A stretch of 64,000 nucleotides of DNA from the NCBI RefSeq assembly GCF_018139145.2, contig NW_026114301.1, forward strand, positions 434,001 through 498,000, written 5' to 3'. This document shows, in pieces, positions 13,070 through 25,995 of this stretch. The stretch's first letter is position 1. Every line of letters begins with the position of its first letter. The notes under the pieces were generated by a model. It saw only the letters and a program-made list of their open reading frames with translations. It had not been told where the DNA came from and made no database searches. Source of the stretch: Gymnogyps californianus (taxonomy: Eukaryota > Chordata > Aves > Accipitriformes > Cathartidae). The translations under genes and the position numbers were made by a program.

Positions 13070-14160
13070 TACTTTGGTTAAATTGGATGAGCAGACAGTG
13101 AAGTGGACTGAAAATTGGCTGAACAGCCGGGACCAGAGGGTGGTGAGCAGTGGCACGAAGTCTAGTTGGAGGCCAGTAACTAGCAGTGTACCCCAGGGGT
13201 CAATACTGAGTCCAGTCCTGTTCAACATCTTCATTAATGATCTGGATGATGGGGCTGAGTATACCCTCAGCAAGTTTGCTGATGACACAAAACTGGGAGG
13301 ATTGGCTGATATGACAGAGGGTCATGCTGCCATCCAGAAGGACCTTGACAGGCTGGAGAAATGGGCTGACAGGAACCTCATGCAGTTCAACAAGGAGAAG
13401 TGCCAAGTCCTGCACCTGGGGAGGAACATCCCCAGGCACCAGTATATGCTGGGGGCCACCCAGCTGGAAAGCAGCTTGGCAGAAAAGGACCTGGGGGTCC
13501 TGGTGGACACCAAGTTGAACATGAGCCAGCAGTGGGCCCTTGCCACAAAGAAGGCTAATGGTATCCTGGGCTGCATTAGGCAAAGTATTACCAGCAGGTT
13601 GAGGGAGGTGATCCTTCCCCTCTACTCAGCACTGGTGAGGCCACACCTGGAGTCCTGTGTCCAGTTCTGGGCTCCCCAGTACAGGAGAGACATGGAGATA
13701 CTGGAGAGAGTCCAACGAAGAGTCATGAAGATGATGAAGAGACTGGAGCATCTCTCATATGATGAAAGGCTGAGAGAGCTGGGACTGTTTAGCCTGGAGA
13801 AGAGAAGGCTCAGGGGGCAATCTCATCAATGTATATAAAGACCTGAAGGGAGGGTGCAAATATGACAGAGCCAGGCTCTTTTCAGTGGTGCCCAGTGACA
13901 GGACCAGAGGCAATGGGCATAAACTGAAACACAAGAGGTTCCGTCTGAACATCAGGAAACCCTTTTTTCCTGTGAGGGTGAGTGAGCACTGGAACAGGTT
14001 GCCCAGAGAGGTTGTGGAGTCTCCCTCCTTGGAGATATTCAAAAGCCATCTGAACATGGACCTGGGCAACTGGCTTTTGGTGGCCCTGCTTGAGCAGGTG
14101 GGTTGGACCAGATGACCTCCAGAGGTCCCTTACAACCTCAACTATTCTGTGATTCTGTGA
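13070..14160 (+). mobile_element. CR1 LINE, 3' half of ORF2 and 3' end
   Basis: 5'-truncated copy. The open frame 13074-13838 encodes the RT palm and thumb with [19 protein letters not shown] and the catalytic FADDTKLGG. After a frame break the end of ORF2 ([20 protein letters not shown]) continues at 13885-14115. It ends at 14160 with two ATTCTGTG octamers, the usual CR1 3' terminus. The left boundary is approximate. Confidence 0.92.
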
Positions 14161-14778
14161 AATTATCAGCGTTCCAGTACACCCCTTTTACTATAGCACA
14201 GCAACACCATAAATTTTCACATTTTCCTACATAATAGGTTTTCCTGTAAGCTTTGACATTAATTTTTGCAGTTTCTGACAGGTTGTTCTGCAACATGTAA
14301 ATGTTAACTTTGATGCAATTGCTCTAGACAACCAAGAACTTTCACCTTCAGATGTGGAACACTGACAAAAGACATTGTTAGAAATGATCAGAGTGTTTTC
14401 ATGCTTTGAAAATACTTGTCTTTCAAGATTATATAAGTATCTGTAAAAAACCAAGAAAATGTTATGTTCTCTAAAGAAACAATTGTGTCTGAATGAAATA
14501 AAAGTTCCTTGAAAAATAACAAATGTTTTTTAGAGCCAGTTAACTGATTTAAAAGCAAATGTATATGCACTGACAACATATAAAATGTCAGTGTTGTACA
14601 GCTGACATATCTTGCATACTAACCCATTTTTTTTTAATGTGGTAACAGCCAACTGTTCTTTTTCCTTTAATTTAACAAAGAGCTTGAAAAATAATATCCT
14701 GTTGGATGTATTACCTATTGCCATTACAGAAAGAGACTAAAACACCCTTATGTCACATTACAGTAGAGACTAAGTCAC
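14161..14778. other. SNCAIP intron, nothing recognised
   Basis: AT-rich intronic DNA directly downstream of exon 4 on the minus strand. Small open frames are without recognisable content. Confidence 0.5.
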
Positions 14779-14954
14779 CTTTATTGCTAACCCAGCTGGA
14801 GTTAGCTGCTCAGTGTTTCATTCATTCAGTCTTCCCCCATCAAAGAAGTGAGATGCTGCAGGCATTCTGCATGTCCCTTTGATGCTGCTACATGCAACAG
14901 ATTGTTGTCACATTCATCATGTATCTTATCCTGATTATCTGCTGCTAAGTATGG
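14779..14954 (-). pseudogene. SNCAIP: SNCAIP ankyrin-repeat exon 4, decayed (acceptor, frameshift, stop)
   Basis: Recognisable as the first ankyrin segment: AADNQDKIHDE, then NNLLHVAAS and GHAECLQHLTSLMGED, then, in another frame, NTEQLTPAGLAIK. The expected exon is 180 bases (60 codons, phase 0/0); here it is 176. Three separate lesions are seen. The two bases before the exon (14956-14955, minus strand) read AC, not AG. Four bases are missing right after the GED codons, near 14830. A TGA stands where the family has an Arg codon, probably CGA to TGA. The donor GTGACT after 14779 is intact. AGs a few bases inside the exon (ttAG, cAG, cAG) would remove 10, 13 or 16 bases and all shift the frame. 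Skipping the whole exon would join phase 0 to phase 0 and keep the frame. Confidence 0.85.
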
Positions 14955-15234
14955 GTGTTCAAAAAGAAATGGTTAAAAAAGTCATTATATTAGTTATAAT
15001 TAGGGATAAAACATACATAGAACATTAAGTCTCACAGCCTAAGATGCAAGCCAAAGTCAAAGATATTTTCCCATAGGCATGTTCTTTTATAACTCTCAAA
15101 AACAGGAGCTTTTCACTATACAGTACCTGGCTACTATTAGAGATAGGATAGAGAGGTAGGATGCTCACTGGCTTGAGTCACTGCGTAGTTTCTGTCTTTC
15201 TAATGCAATTGTCATATAACAATTCTCATATAAA

Positions 15235-18200
15235 ATAGACTTGAAGGGGGAAGGGGATAATATCAGGCTCACCCGTGACAACCCATGGGATGACACGTCA
15301 AGGTTAGAGGGACGGGGTGCTAGCAAGGGCCCTCAGACTGTTGCTCTGAGACTTGCTGGGTACACTGGAGCACACCTGAAGTCTTACGGAGATGAGCCAG
15401 GGGCTCCTGAGGTAATAGGAGCCAGCAGGGGAACACCAGTGAAATACCTCAAAGGAATTAAGGGGTGTTCCTCTAAGAAGGTGACACAGCCAACAGCCCA
15501 GCCGAAGTGCCTCTACACCAATGCACACAGCATGGGCAACAAACAGGAGGAGTTGGAAGCCACCATGCTGCTGGAAAGCTACGACCTAGTTGCCATTACT
15601 GAAACTTGGTGGGACAAATCCCATGACTGGAGTGGGGCTATCGATGGCTACAGGCTGTTCAGAAGGGACAGGCGAGGAAGGAGGGATGGAGGGGTTGCCC
15701 TCTATGTCAAGAAATGGATAGATTGTGAAGAGCTGTCTCTGAAGAATAGTCACGAGCAGGTTGAAAGCTTATGGGTAAGAATTAGAGACCGAGGCAACAA
15801 AGGGAACCTTGTGGTTGGTGTTTACTACAGGCCGCCCGATCAAGGGGAGCCTATTGACGAAGCCTTCTTACTCCAGCTCCAGGAGGCATTGCACTCGCAG
15901 GCTCTCATCCTGCTGGGGGACTTCAACCACCCCAACATCTGCTGGAAAAGTAGCATGGTGAGCTGTAGGCAGTCCAGGAGACTCCTGGAGTGCATCCAGG
16001 ATAACTTCTTAAGCCAGGTAATAGACAGTCCTACCAGAGGGGATGCAATACTGGACCTGATGGTCACCAATGCAAGTGAGCTAATCAGTGACATCAAGAC
16101 TGGAGGCAGCCTGGGCTGCAGTGATCATGCACTGGTGGAGTTCACAGTCCTGAGGGATATGGGTCAGGTGAAGAGTAAAGTCAGGACCCTGAATTTTAGG
16201 AAAGCAAACTTCCAGCTGTTCAAGGAGTTAGTCAATAGGACCCCCTGGGAAACTGCCCTCAGGGACAAGGGAGCAGAACAGAGCTGGCAGATCTTTAAGG
16301 ATGCTTTCCATAGAGCGCAAGAGCTCTCGATCCCTAGGTGTAAGAAATCAGGAAAGGATGGCAAGAGGCCGGCATGGATGAGTCGAGACCTGCTGGTCAA
16401 ACTAAAGGGCAAGAAGGAAATGCACAGGCAGTGGAAGCAGGGACAGGTATCCTGGGACGAGTATAGGGGCGCGGCCCGGTTGTGTAGGGATGGGGTCAGG
16501 AAGGCCAAGGCGTGGCTGGAGCTGAACTTGGCAAGGGACACAAAGAATAATAAGAAGGGCTTCTATAGGTATGTCAGCCAGAAAAGGAAGGTCAAAGAAA
16601 GTGTATACCCCCCGATGAACAAGACTGGCAAACTGGTAACAACGGATGAGGAGAAGGCTGAGGTACTCAACAACATTTTGCCTCAGTCTTCACTGGCAAC
16701 CTCTCTTCCCACACCTCTCGAGTGGATGGACCTCAAGGCAGGGACTGGGGGAGCAAAGTCCCTCCCACTGTAAGAGAAGATCAGGTTCATGACCACCTGA
16801 GGAACCTGAATATACATAAGTCTATGGGACCTGACAAGATGCATCCCAGAGTCCTGAGGGAATTGGCTGATGTAGCTGCCAAGCCACTCTCCATGATATC
16901 TGAAAAGTCATGGCAGTCAGGTGAAGTCCCTGGAGACTGGAAAAAGGGAAACATTGCACCCATTTTTAAAAGGGATAAAAAGGAGGACTCTGGGAACTAC
17001 CAACCTGTCAGCCTCACCTCTGTGCCTGGGAAAATCATGGAACAGATCCTCCTAGAAGCTATGCTAAGGCACATGGAGGACAGGGAGGTGATTCGAGACA
17101 GCCAGCATGGCTTCACCAAGGGCAAGTCTTGCCTGACCAACTTAGTGGCCTTCTATGATGGAGTGACTACATCCGTGGACAAGGGAAGAGCTAAGGATGT
17201 CATCTATCTGGATGACTTCTGTAAGGCCTTTGACATGGTCCCCCACAACATCCTTCTCTCTTAATTGGAGATTTGATAGATGGACTGTTAGATGGATAAG
17301 GCATTGGCTGGATAGTCGCATCCAGAGGGTAGTGGTCAACAGCTCAATGTCCAGATGGAGATCAATGACGTGTGGTGTCCCTCAGGGGTCCATAGTGGGA
17401 CCAGTCCTATTTAATATTTTCATCAAAGACATAGACAGTGGGATCAAGTGCACCCTCAGGAAGTTTGCAGATGACACCAAGCTGAGTGGTGTGGTTGACG
17501 CGCCTGAGGGATGGAATGCCATCCAGAGGGACCTGGACAAGCTTGAGAAGTGGGCCCGTGTGAACCTCATGAGGTTCAACAAGGCCAAGTGCAAGGTCCT
17601 GCACCTGGGTCGGGGCAACCCCCGGTATCAGTACAGGCTGGGGGATAAAGGGATTGAGAGCAGCCCTGCAGAGAAGGACTTGGGGGTACTGGTGGATGAA
17701 AAATTAGATATGAGCCGGCAATGTGTGCTCACAGCCCAGAAAGCCAACCGTATCCTGGGCTGCATCAAAAGAAGTGTGGCCAGCAGGTCGAGGGAGGTAA
17801 TTCTCCCCCTCTACTCTGCTCTCGTGAGACCCCACCTGGAGTACTGCATCCAGCTCTGGAGTCCTCAGCACAGGAAAGACATAGATCTGTTGGAGTGGGT
17901 CCAGAGGAGGGCCATGAAAACGATCAGAGGGCTGGAACAGCTCTCCCTCTGAAGAAAGGCTGAGAGAGTTGGGGTTGTTCAGCCTGGAGAAGAGAAGGCT
18001 CCATGGAGACCTTATTGTGGCCTTTCAATACTTAAAGGGGGCTTATAAGAAAGATGGGTACAAACTTTTTAGTAGGGCCTGTTGCCATAGGACAAGGGGT
18101 AATGGTTTTAAACTGAAAGAGGGTAGATTCAGACTGGATATAAGGAAGAAATTTTTTATTATGAGGATGGTGAGACATTGGAACAGGTTGCCCAGATAGG

Positions 18201-18356
18201 TTGTAGATGCCCCATTCCTGGAAACATTCACGGTCAGGTTGGACAGGGCTCTGAGCAACCTGATCTAGTTGAAGATGTCCCTGCTCATGGCAGGAGGGTT
18301 GGACTAGATGACCTTTAAAGGTCCCTTCCAACCCAAACCATTCTATGATTCTATGA
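15235..18356 (+). mobile_element. CR1 LINE, nearly complete ORF2
   Basis: The longest CR1 here. The 15241-16773 frame (510 aa) opens just after the ORF1/ORF2 junction and carries the endonuclease: [59 protein letters not shown] frame break near 16680-16740 moves to 16722-17264, with [38 protein letters not shown] and [13 protein letters not shown]. The frame stops after HNILLS, and the RT resumes at about 17270 with [15 protein letters not shown] and FADDTKLSG. Another break lies near 17950. It ends with CTATGATTCTATGA at about 18355. No activity expected. Bases 16812-17669 are copied in inverted orientation at 29100-29957. Confidence 0.93.
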
Positions 18357-19477
18357 TACTCTGATAACGGTGCAACATCTTGTTGTGTAGCTTTACATCT
18401 CTCTACTAGTCTGTTCCACAAAGTAACTGCAAACACACCTACATTTTCACAATGTATGTGTATTTTGCATTTGGTTCCTTTTCTTTTTTTTGGCATTATA
18501 TTGATGAGTAATGGAACAGAAAACATCCATTTTTCCTGAAAAATGTTCTTATTTAAATTTTTTCATCATATAAGTGACAGCTTGTGCTGAGCACAATATA
18601 AAATGTAGCTATAACACAAGAGAGAAGACTTTTACTTCCCATTTTTGAGTGAATTTTATCTGCTTTTATTTCTTACTGAGCACTAATATATTCTTCTGCC
18701 TCTGTCTAGTCTTTGAATAAGTTTGTCTTTGTCTTTGCTACTATCTTAATGTGCCTTTGTGCTTGAGCTAGACTGGTAAACAGAAAAGCTAAACAAAAAT
18801 CTAACAAAAGTTTTTATACATGCACTGTGCCTCCAACAGCCATTCTGAGTGGAGATCACATGCTCTGCATCATTGTGTTAACTTGCATGTAGTTACTTTG
18901 GAAACCATCATTGATAATGTTTGATCACAGCACTAGGATTGACTGAAAACTTCATATGGGTCAGAGGCCAATGAGGCTTTAGAGGAATCTCCTGCCTGAG
19001 AATGCTGCTGCAGCAAGCTGGCATAAACACTCCTAAATAATAATCAGAATACAACAGAAGTCCCTTTTTTCAGCCTCTAAATAACTACTTCTCGTCAGTC
19101 TCCAAATAACAACTGAGGCAAACTACCAATAACTGAACAAAGCAATTCACAAATGTTGTGAAAAGCAAAACTCAATTAAGATTTAAATTCAATATTCAAG
19201 TGATCTCAAGATTTAAAACACCTGCCTTCTGTATGACTCCAGTTTACTGCATAAACTAGCAATCTTGTCCACATTTACATAAAACTAACATCTTGGATTT
19301 GCTACATATGTGATTTAAAGATGAAAATTTTCCATTTGGAAACCAATATGCTCAATTTCCAAGGTGCATAAACAGAGCGGGAGTGCAAAATATGCACTTC
19401 ATCAGCTTTGCTGGCTTAATGAACCACATCACAGAAATCTCTTATTCTACGTGGTTTATGAAAAAGATGATACTTAC
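18357..19477. other. SNCAIP intron, nothing recognised
   Basis: AT-rich intron between the CR1 3' end and the large N-terminal exon. No feature recognised. Confidence 0.5.
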
Positions 19478-20331
19478 CAGTAATGATATTTGGCCTTCCT
19501 TTACAATGTTTAAGATGCTCTTAATTTTTTTCACCTCTTCATTCCTCTCTTCTGCTCTCCCTGAGCTGCTCCAGTTCATATTCAGTTCATTAAGCTGCTT
19601 GCTTTCTGCCACTGTCATCTGCAGGTGAAAAGTCCTCAAGTGGCAGTTTGGCATAGTCTTCTCATTTTTATGAGCCTGAGGATCAACAAATGTCATGCTG
19701 AGGAAGCCCTTGCCCTGGGTTTCAGATTCATGGACTGAGCTACACTTTAAGGGCTGTGAAAGCTCTAATTCTTGTGTTAAACGCTTGTGTTGATCAAGGA
19801 CAATGTGCTGCGTTTTTCTCAGCTGAGAGCCTTTCACAGGGGCCAGAACACAGAACTGTGTCATGCTGGCAGGCAAGTTCTCTGTGTTCCCTGCAGAGCA
19901 GATCTTGCCACTAAGACCATTCACTGTTGAACACACACCCAAAAGTTTTTTCTCAGAAGCTACCTTTGTAAAAGGAACAAGGCTTGATTTAATAAAAGGC
20001 ACATCCAAAATTTCATCCATATCCAGGTCATAGTGCTCTAGCTCCCCAAGTAGAACAGTGTGCTGAATGTTTTTACTTTTAAAGCATTCTTGTTCTCCTG
20101 GGCTCTGGTCATCATTCAGAGGTGCAGACTGAGAATCGCCACCTTTCTGGTATTCTCCCTTCTGGTTCTTTTGGTCATCACTTTCATTGTTCTCAGAGCT
20201 CTCTGGCTGGTGCTTTAATGGGGAAACCCTCTTCACTGGTCTGAATTTATTGCACATATCTGCAATTCCTGTTGGTTTCTGTGCATTTCCAATAAGAGTT
20301 GAGACTTCGCAGTTCCAGCTGCTGCTGGAAA
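19478..20331 (-). CDS. SNCAIP: SNCAIP large N-terminal exon, intact
   Basis: 854 bases, open throughout (284 codons plus two bases that complete the split Val). It begins VSSSSWNCEVSTLIG, continues with the conserved FRPVKRVSPLKHQPE and GELEHYDLDMDEILDVP blocks, and ends KKIKSILNIVKEGQISLL just before the ankyrin repeats. Acceptor tttctctag is at 20332-20340; donor GTAAGT follows 19478. The stretch between the conserved blocks is more divergent from the mammalian protein, which is normal for this low-complexity region. The first internal Met (GIADMCNKF) is the earliest in-frame start if the first exon is not used. A long open exon in a gene broken elsewhere means either very recent inactivation or remaining function. 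Confidence 0.92.
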
Positions 20332-21394
20332 CTAGAGAAATAGAGGAATGTGATTTAGAACTGCTTATTATTACCAGACATGTTACATGACACAGCATAT
20401 TTTAAAGATATACTTAGCCAAACACTGGGAACAAAAATTACATGACAACATGCTGTATTCACATCTAAGCAGATTTAATAACAACTCTATTACAATAGCT
20501 GAAGAATTTGACACTCCAGAAAAGAAACCTTCTTCAAATAGGACATACATTGTAAACATTTAAAAAGTAGTTTTAATCAAAGAGCCTAGTGGCATTGATG
20601 CTTGCACTGCCAGACTATGCTAGTTTGCACTCTGCTATTTTTATTGCATGGAGATGCATCAGAAGAATCAGAAGAGTAGAATGATTTTCTGAGAGGTCAA
20701 CACCAGGGTTGGTAAAAATTTTTCTCCTGATTTTTTTTTAGTGGATTTGTTTAACAATAGCAACAACTATTTGGCTTTTTTTTAAGGTCTGTTTTCTCTG
20801 GAAGATGGATTTTTCATGCAAGAACTGGAAATTCTATTTTAATCTGAAAATTAAGCCTACTTATTCAGGTATGATGTCTCATTTTCCACTTCTCTGTTTG
20901 TTGGGCTTCTCAGTCAAACTTTCCATCCCTTAATGTACATATATACTTACATATAAATAGCTCTGGAACTTCCAGTGCATTATCTTCAGTGTACTGTAGG
21001 ATATGGAGTTTGACCAGTGAATCTGACTTGCAGAGGAAAAAGGGAGCTCAAGTCACCTGAAATCTTTCTCCTAATGAACTTCCACTCTAACACAGTTCCA
21101 GTTTGTGATATTTATGATCTCCATAATAAGTGGAACTCTGGCAAAGAGGGTTTTTTTTTTTAATTTTGTTATTTTCAGTAGAAGGACTCCACTAAAACCA
21201 CTAAAGCCCTTAGTTTTGCCTTTCTAGGCCTCTTTTAACATATACTAAGAATTAATGCATTCTCAAAGTCAAGAATACAGTTTAAACATAGCAGATATAT
21301 TACACATGCTAACTACATATCAGTGGAATCTAATTTGTGGTCAAAAACCACAATTTGCCACAAACACCTTCCTAAGGAAATAGATATATACACT
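20332..21394. other. SNCAIP intron, nothing recognised
   Basis: AT-rich intron upstream (minus strand) of the large exon. No feature recognised. Confidence 0.5.
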
Positions 21395-22004
21395 TGTCGT
21401 GGTTTAACCCCAGCCAGCAGCCAAGCACCACGCAGCCACTCCCTCACTTCCCCCCCCCCGCCCCGCTCCCAGTGGGATGGGGAGGAGAATCGGGAAAGAA
21501 GGTAGAACTCGTGGGTTGAGATAAGAACAGTTTAATAACTAAAGTAAAATATAATACTAACAATAGTAATAATGAAATATAATAATAATAATAGTAATGA
21601 AAAGGAATATAACAAAGAAGAGGTGAGGGGAAAAAAAAAGGAAAAAAACCCAGTGATGCACAATGCAATTGCTCACCACCCACTGACCGATGACCGAGCC
21701 GCGATCCGCACATCCCGGCCAACTCCCCCCTGTTTATATACTGGGCATGACGTTCCATGGTATGGAATATCCCTTTGGCTAGTTCAGGTCAGCTGCCCTG
21801 GCTATGCCCCCTCCCAGCTTCTTGCACACCTGCTTTCTGGCAGAGCATGGGAAACTGAAAAGTCCTTGACTTAGGATAAGCGCTACTTAGCAACAACTAA
21901 AACATCAGAGTGTTATCAACATCATTCTCACACTAAATCCAAAACACAGCACTGTACCAGCTACTAAGAAGAGAGTTAACTCTGTCCCAGCCGAAACCAG
22001 GACA
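21395..22004 (-). mobile_element. Solo LTR, family A
   Basis: 610 bases from TGTCGTGGTTTAACC to GAAACCAGGACA on the plus strand, transcribed leftward and so sense to SNCAIP. Perfect 5-base target duplication ACACT at 21390-21394 and 22005-22009. Its GC-rich end carries a C-run at about 21451-21459 and an AT trinucleotide run. Confidence 0.93.
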
Positions 22005-23897
22005 ACACTTTCAATAAAACATTTTGAAGTAAAAGTTTAAAGTAAAAGATTAGTACAGCTTAGTAGTTACAGATGTCTGAAAATTACCTTAATACTTTTG
22101 GAAGCACTTAAGAATACATTTACCAAGAAAAAAATAAAAATAATAATCAAAAGGTATGGAACTTAGTGGGCCAATACAGTAACTCACTGTACTGACTTAT
22201 TTAAGTATTGTATAAGATTCTAGGTTCAAAGGCCTACACTTTTATGTTGGCTTTATTTGCATGTGAAATTTTTTCCAAGTGATACAGGGAAATGGATACC
22301 ATATGTTTCCCAGCTCTTTTGTTCTGACAGGAACTATTAAGGATTTGGTATAGAAATGAATTCTGTCTGAGTTCACTGCTTTCACTGAAACACTGCTGAA
22401 ACACTGCTTTCAACACAGGGGTCTAGACAGAGAAAAAGGCATCAACATTTTGTTTGTCATCACTTTCTTTAAACTTACATTTATTCTGTTGTTAGGCTGA
22501 ATAGGCTTTTTCCACTTTCTAACCTTAATAACACATATTTACATAAAATAGTGATGATAAAATTGTAAAATCTGACACTGCAAAGAAGCAATGATCTTTG
22601 TTATAAATCTGTCTTGGATCATTGCTCAGTCATGTATTTCTCTTTTCTTTCATTACAATTATTGTGGAGTAAGGCATTTCCATTTCTTTGTTTTCTTCCC
22701 AACATATTGGTGGAGCATTACTTTACAAACAAACTGGAATACCGAGAACAAGTAGCAGTATTTTTACTGACTTCTGAACATATTATTTACTTAATTGGGA
22801 TGATTAATTCACACTGCATTTAATAAAGGATTAGGATATGGCATTTAACCACATAAGGAGTAGGGAGCAAAGCAAATCAGACTGGTAGACAGTCTTTCTT
22901 TGTGCCATTTTTGTCTCCTTGTGTGCTGTATAGGCTTCACCAGTGCTTAGGCAGTTAAGAGCATGGCTCCCCGCTATACACAACATTGAGATTATAGCCC
23001 AGAGTGGAGCAGGGCGTGGCTGAAACCCTGAATCTCCTCCACTCTGTTTTCAGATGCTTGTTCCCTGAGGAAGCAGAAGCAAGTAGTGCCTATGTCCTCC
23101 AAAGCACCAGCACAGCAGAGGTTGTTATGTGAGTAGTCTTTAACAGCTGCTCCAGCAGAAAAGCCTCTTGCTCATCTCTCCGTACTTATGAAGTCAGGCA
23201 GAGGCCATTGAAAGTCTGGGTCAAATAAACACTAATTGCTTGATTCCTTTATAAACAACAATACAGGATGGTCTGTGTTAAAGGTAGGAGACAGGAACCT
23301 GGAGCAGCTAACTTGATTCCAAAATCTGTCAAATAATTCTGGTATAATCTTGGATGACCCACATCTCTTTTGTGCACGAATATCTCAAATATAAAAAGGA
23401 GATGACAAAATTTCTTATTTCTGAAGATGCTGTCAAAATTCTTAACTTTTATTCACTAATGATGAGACATCGATAACACAGCAATGGGATCATCCAAGTA
23501 TAGAGGAACAGAAAAACTGGAGAGACTTTTCATTGACATTAATAAAGAAGTGCAATGTTGCCTGATAGAGCTGAGGTGGCAAAGCATTTCCTCAACACTA
23601 AAGAAAATAGCATCTGATGAAAACTTGCAAGGATCAAATTTGCAAAAGTAGCTCTTGTCCATATATTGTGCTCTGTGCTCCTGAGGAAGGGAAAATATAA
23701 AATGTGAATAAAGAGGCTTGTAGGTATATTTATAGGTTTTATTTCTTTATATGCATCCTAGAGCTACTTGGGGGTAAACAGTCATAAAAGGGGACAATTA
23801 AGAAGCAACTTCTCTAGTAATTTAATCACTTCATCATATTTGATTTTAGGAATCAAAATTTATCCATCTGGAACTTCCTAAAAAATATCCTTATAAG
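22005..23897. other. SNCAIP intron, nothing recognised
   Basis: Intronic DNA without recognisable repeat, exon or RNA gene. Confidence 0.5.
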
Positions 23898-25995
23898 ATA
23901 AAATCATTTAGGTTGGAAAGGACCTTTAAGATCATCGAGTCCAACCATAAACCTAACACTGCCAAGTCCACCACTAAACCATATCCCTAAGCACCACATC
24001 TACACGACTTTTAAATACCTCCAGGGATGCTGACTCAACCACTTCCCTGGGCAGCCTGTTCCAATGCTTGATAACCCTTTCGGTGAAGACATTTTTCCTA
24101 ATATCCAATCTAAACCTCCCCTGGCACAACTTGAGGCTGTTTCCTCTTGTCCTATCGCTTGTTACTTGGGAGAAGAGACTGACACCCACCTTGCTACAAC
24201 CTCCTTTCAGGTAGTTGTAGAGAGCGAGAAGGTCTCCCCTCAGCCTCCTTTTCTCCAGGCTAAACAACCCCAGTTCCCTCAGCCGCTCCTCATAGGACTT
24301 GTTCTCTAGACCCTTCACCAGCTTCATTGCCCTTCTTTGGACATGCTCCAGCACCTCAATGTCTTTCTTGTAGTGAGGGGTCCAAAACTGAACACAGGAT
24401 TCGAGGTGCGGCCTCACCAGTGCCGAGTACAGGGGGACAATCGCTTCCCTAGTCCTGCTGGCCACACTATTTCTGATACAAGCCAGGATGCTATTGGCCT
24501 CCTTGGCCACCTGGGCACACTGCTGGCTCATATTCAGCCAGCTGTCGACCAACACCCCCAGGTCCTTTTCTGTCAGGCAGCTTTCCAGCCACTCTTCCCC
24601 AAGCCTATAGCATTGCATGGGGTTGTTGTGACCCAAGTGCAGGACCCGGCACTTAGCCTTGTTGAATCTCATATGATTGGCCTCGGCCCATCGATCCAGC
24701 CTGTCCAGATCCCTCTGTAGAGCCTTCCTACCCTCAAGCAGATCAACACTCCCGCCCAAATTGGTGCTGTCTGCAAACTTACTGAGGGTGCGCTCAATCC
24801 CCTCGTCCGGATCATTGATAAAGATATTAAACAGAACTGGCCCCAATACTGAGCCCTGGGGAACACCACTTGTGACCGGCCGCCAACTGGATTTAACTCC
24901 ATTCACCACCACTCACTGCCATCCAGCCAGTTTTTTACCCAACAAACAGTATACCCATCCAAGCCATGAGCAGCCAGTTTCTCCAGGAGAATGCTGTGGG
25001 CAATAGTGTCAAAGGCTTTACTAAAGTCCAGGTAAACAACATCCACAGCCTTTCCCTCATCCACTAAGCGGGTCACCTTGTCATAGAAGGAGATCAGGTT
25101 CGCCAAGCAGGACCTGCCTTTCATAAACCCATGCTGACTGGGCCTGATTGCCTGGTTGTCCTGTACATGCTGTGTGATGGCACTCAAGATGATCTGCTCC
25201 ATAACCTTCCCCAGCATCAAGGTCAGGCTGACAGGCCTGTAGCTCCCCGGATCCTTCTTCCGGCCCTTCTTGTAGATGGGCGTCACATTTGCTAACCTCC
25301 AGTCAACCGGGACCTCCCCGGTTAGCCAGGACTGCTGGTAAACGATTGAAAGTGGCTTGGTGAGCACTTCCACCAGCTCCCTCAGTACCCTTGGGTGGAT
25401 CCCATCCGGCCCCATAGACTTGTGTGTGTCTAAGAAGTGGTGTAGCAGGTCGCTAACCATTTCCCCTTGGATTATGGGGGCTTCATTCTGCTCCCCATCC
25501 CTGTCTTCCAGCTCAGGGGGCTGGGTACCCTGAGAACAACTGGTCTTACTATTAAAGACTGAGGCAAAGAAGGCATTAAGTACCTCAGCCTTTTCCTCAG
25601 CCTTTGTCACTCTGTTTCCCCCCGCATCCGATAAAGGATGGAGAGTGTCCTTAGCCCTCCTTTTGTTGCTAATGCATTTATAGAAACATTTTTTATTGTC
25701 TTTTATGGCAGTAGCCAGATTAAGTTCTAGTTGGGCTTTGGCCCTTCTAATTTTCTCCCTGCATGACCTCACAACATCCTTGTAGTCCTCCTGAGTTGCC
25801 TGCCCCTTCTTCCAAAGATCATAAACTCTCTTTTTTTTTCTCCTGAGTTCCAGCCAAAGCTCTCTGTTCAGCCAGGCCAGTCTTCTTCCCTGCCAGCTCA
25901 TCTTTCCACACATGGGGACAGCCTGCTCCTGCACCTTTAAGAATGTCCAGCCTTCCTGGACTCCTTTGCCCTTCAGGACTGTTTCCAATTGGAAG
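23898..25995 (-). mobile_element. CR1 LINE, RT half of ORF2 and 3' end
   Basis: Two long minus-strand frames, 25988-24903 (361 aa) and 24912-23974 (312 aa), form most of ORF2 after the endonuclease: [47 protein letters not shown], then [20 protein letters not shown]. One frame break at about 24905. The RT active-site block reads FADSTNLGG, so the second catalytic Asp of FADD is replaced by Ser. The 3' end (TTAGGTTGGAAAGGACC in plus sense) lies at about 23905. 5'-truncated near 25995. Confidence 0.92.

Noticed and set aside
13200..13583. Antisense open frames over CR1 RT regions (also at 16164, 24337, 28742 and 29151)
   Set aside because: Shadows of the CR1 ORF2 on the opposite strand; no independent coding signs.
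14938..14954. Replacement acceptor within SNCAIP exon 4
   Set aside because: The AGs just inside the exon would remove 10, 13 or 16 bases; each shifts the frame, so none rescues the exon.
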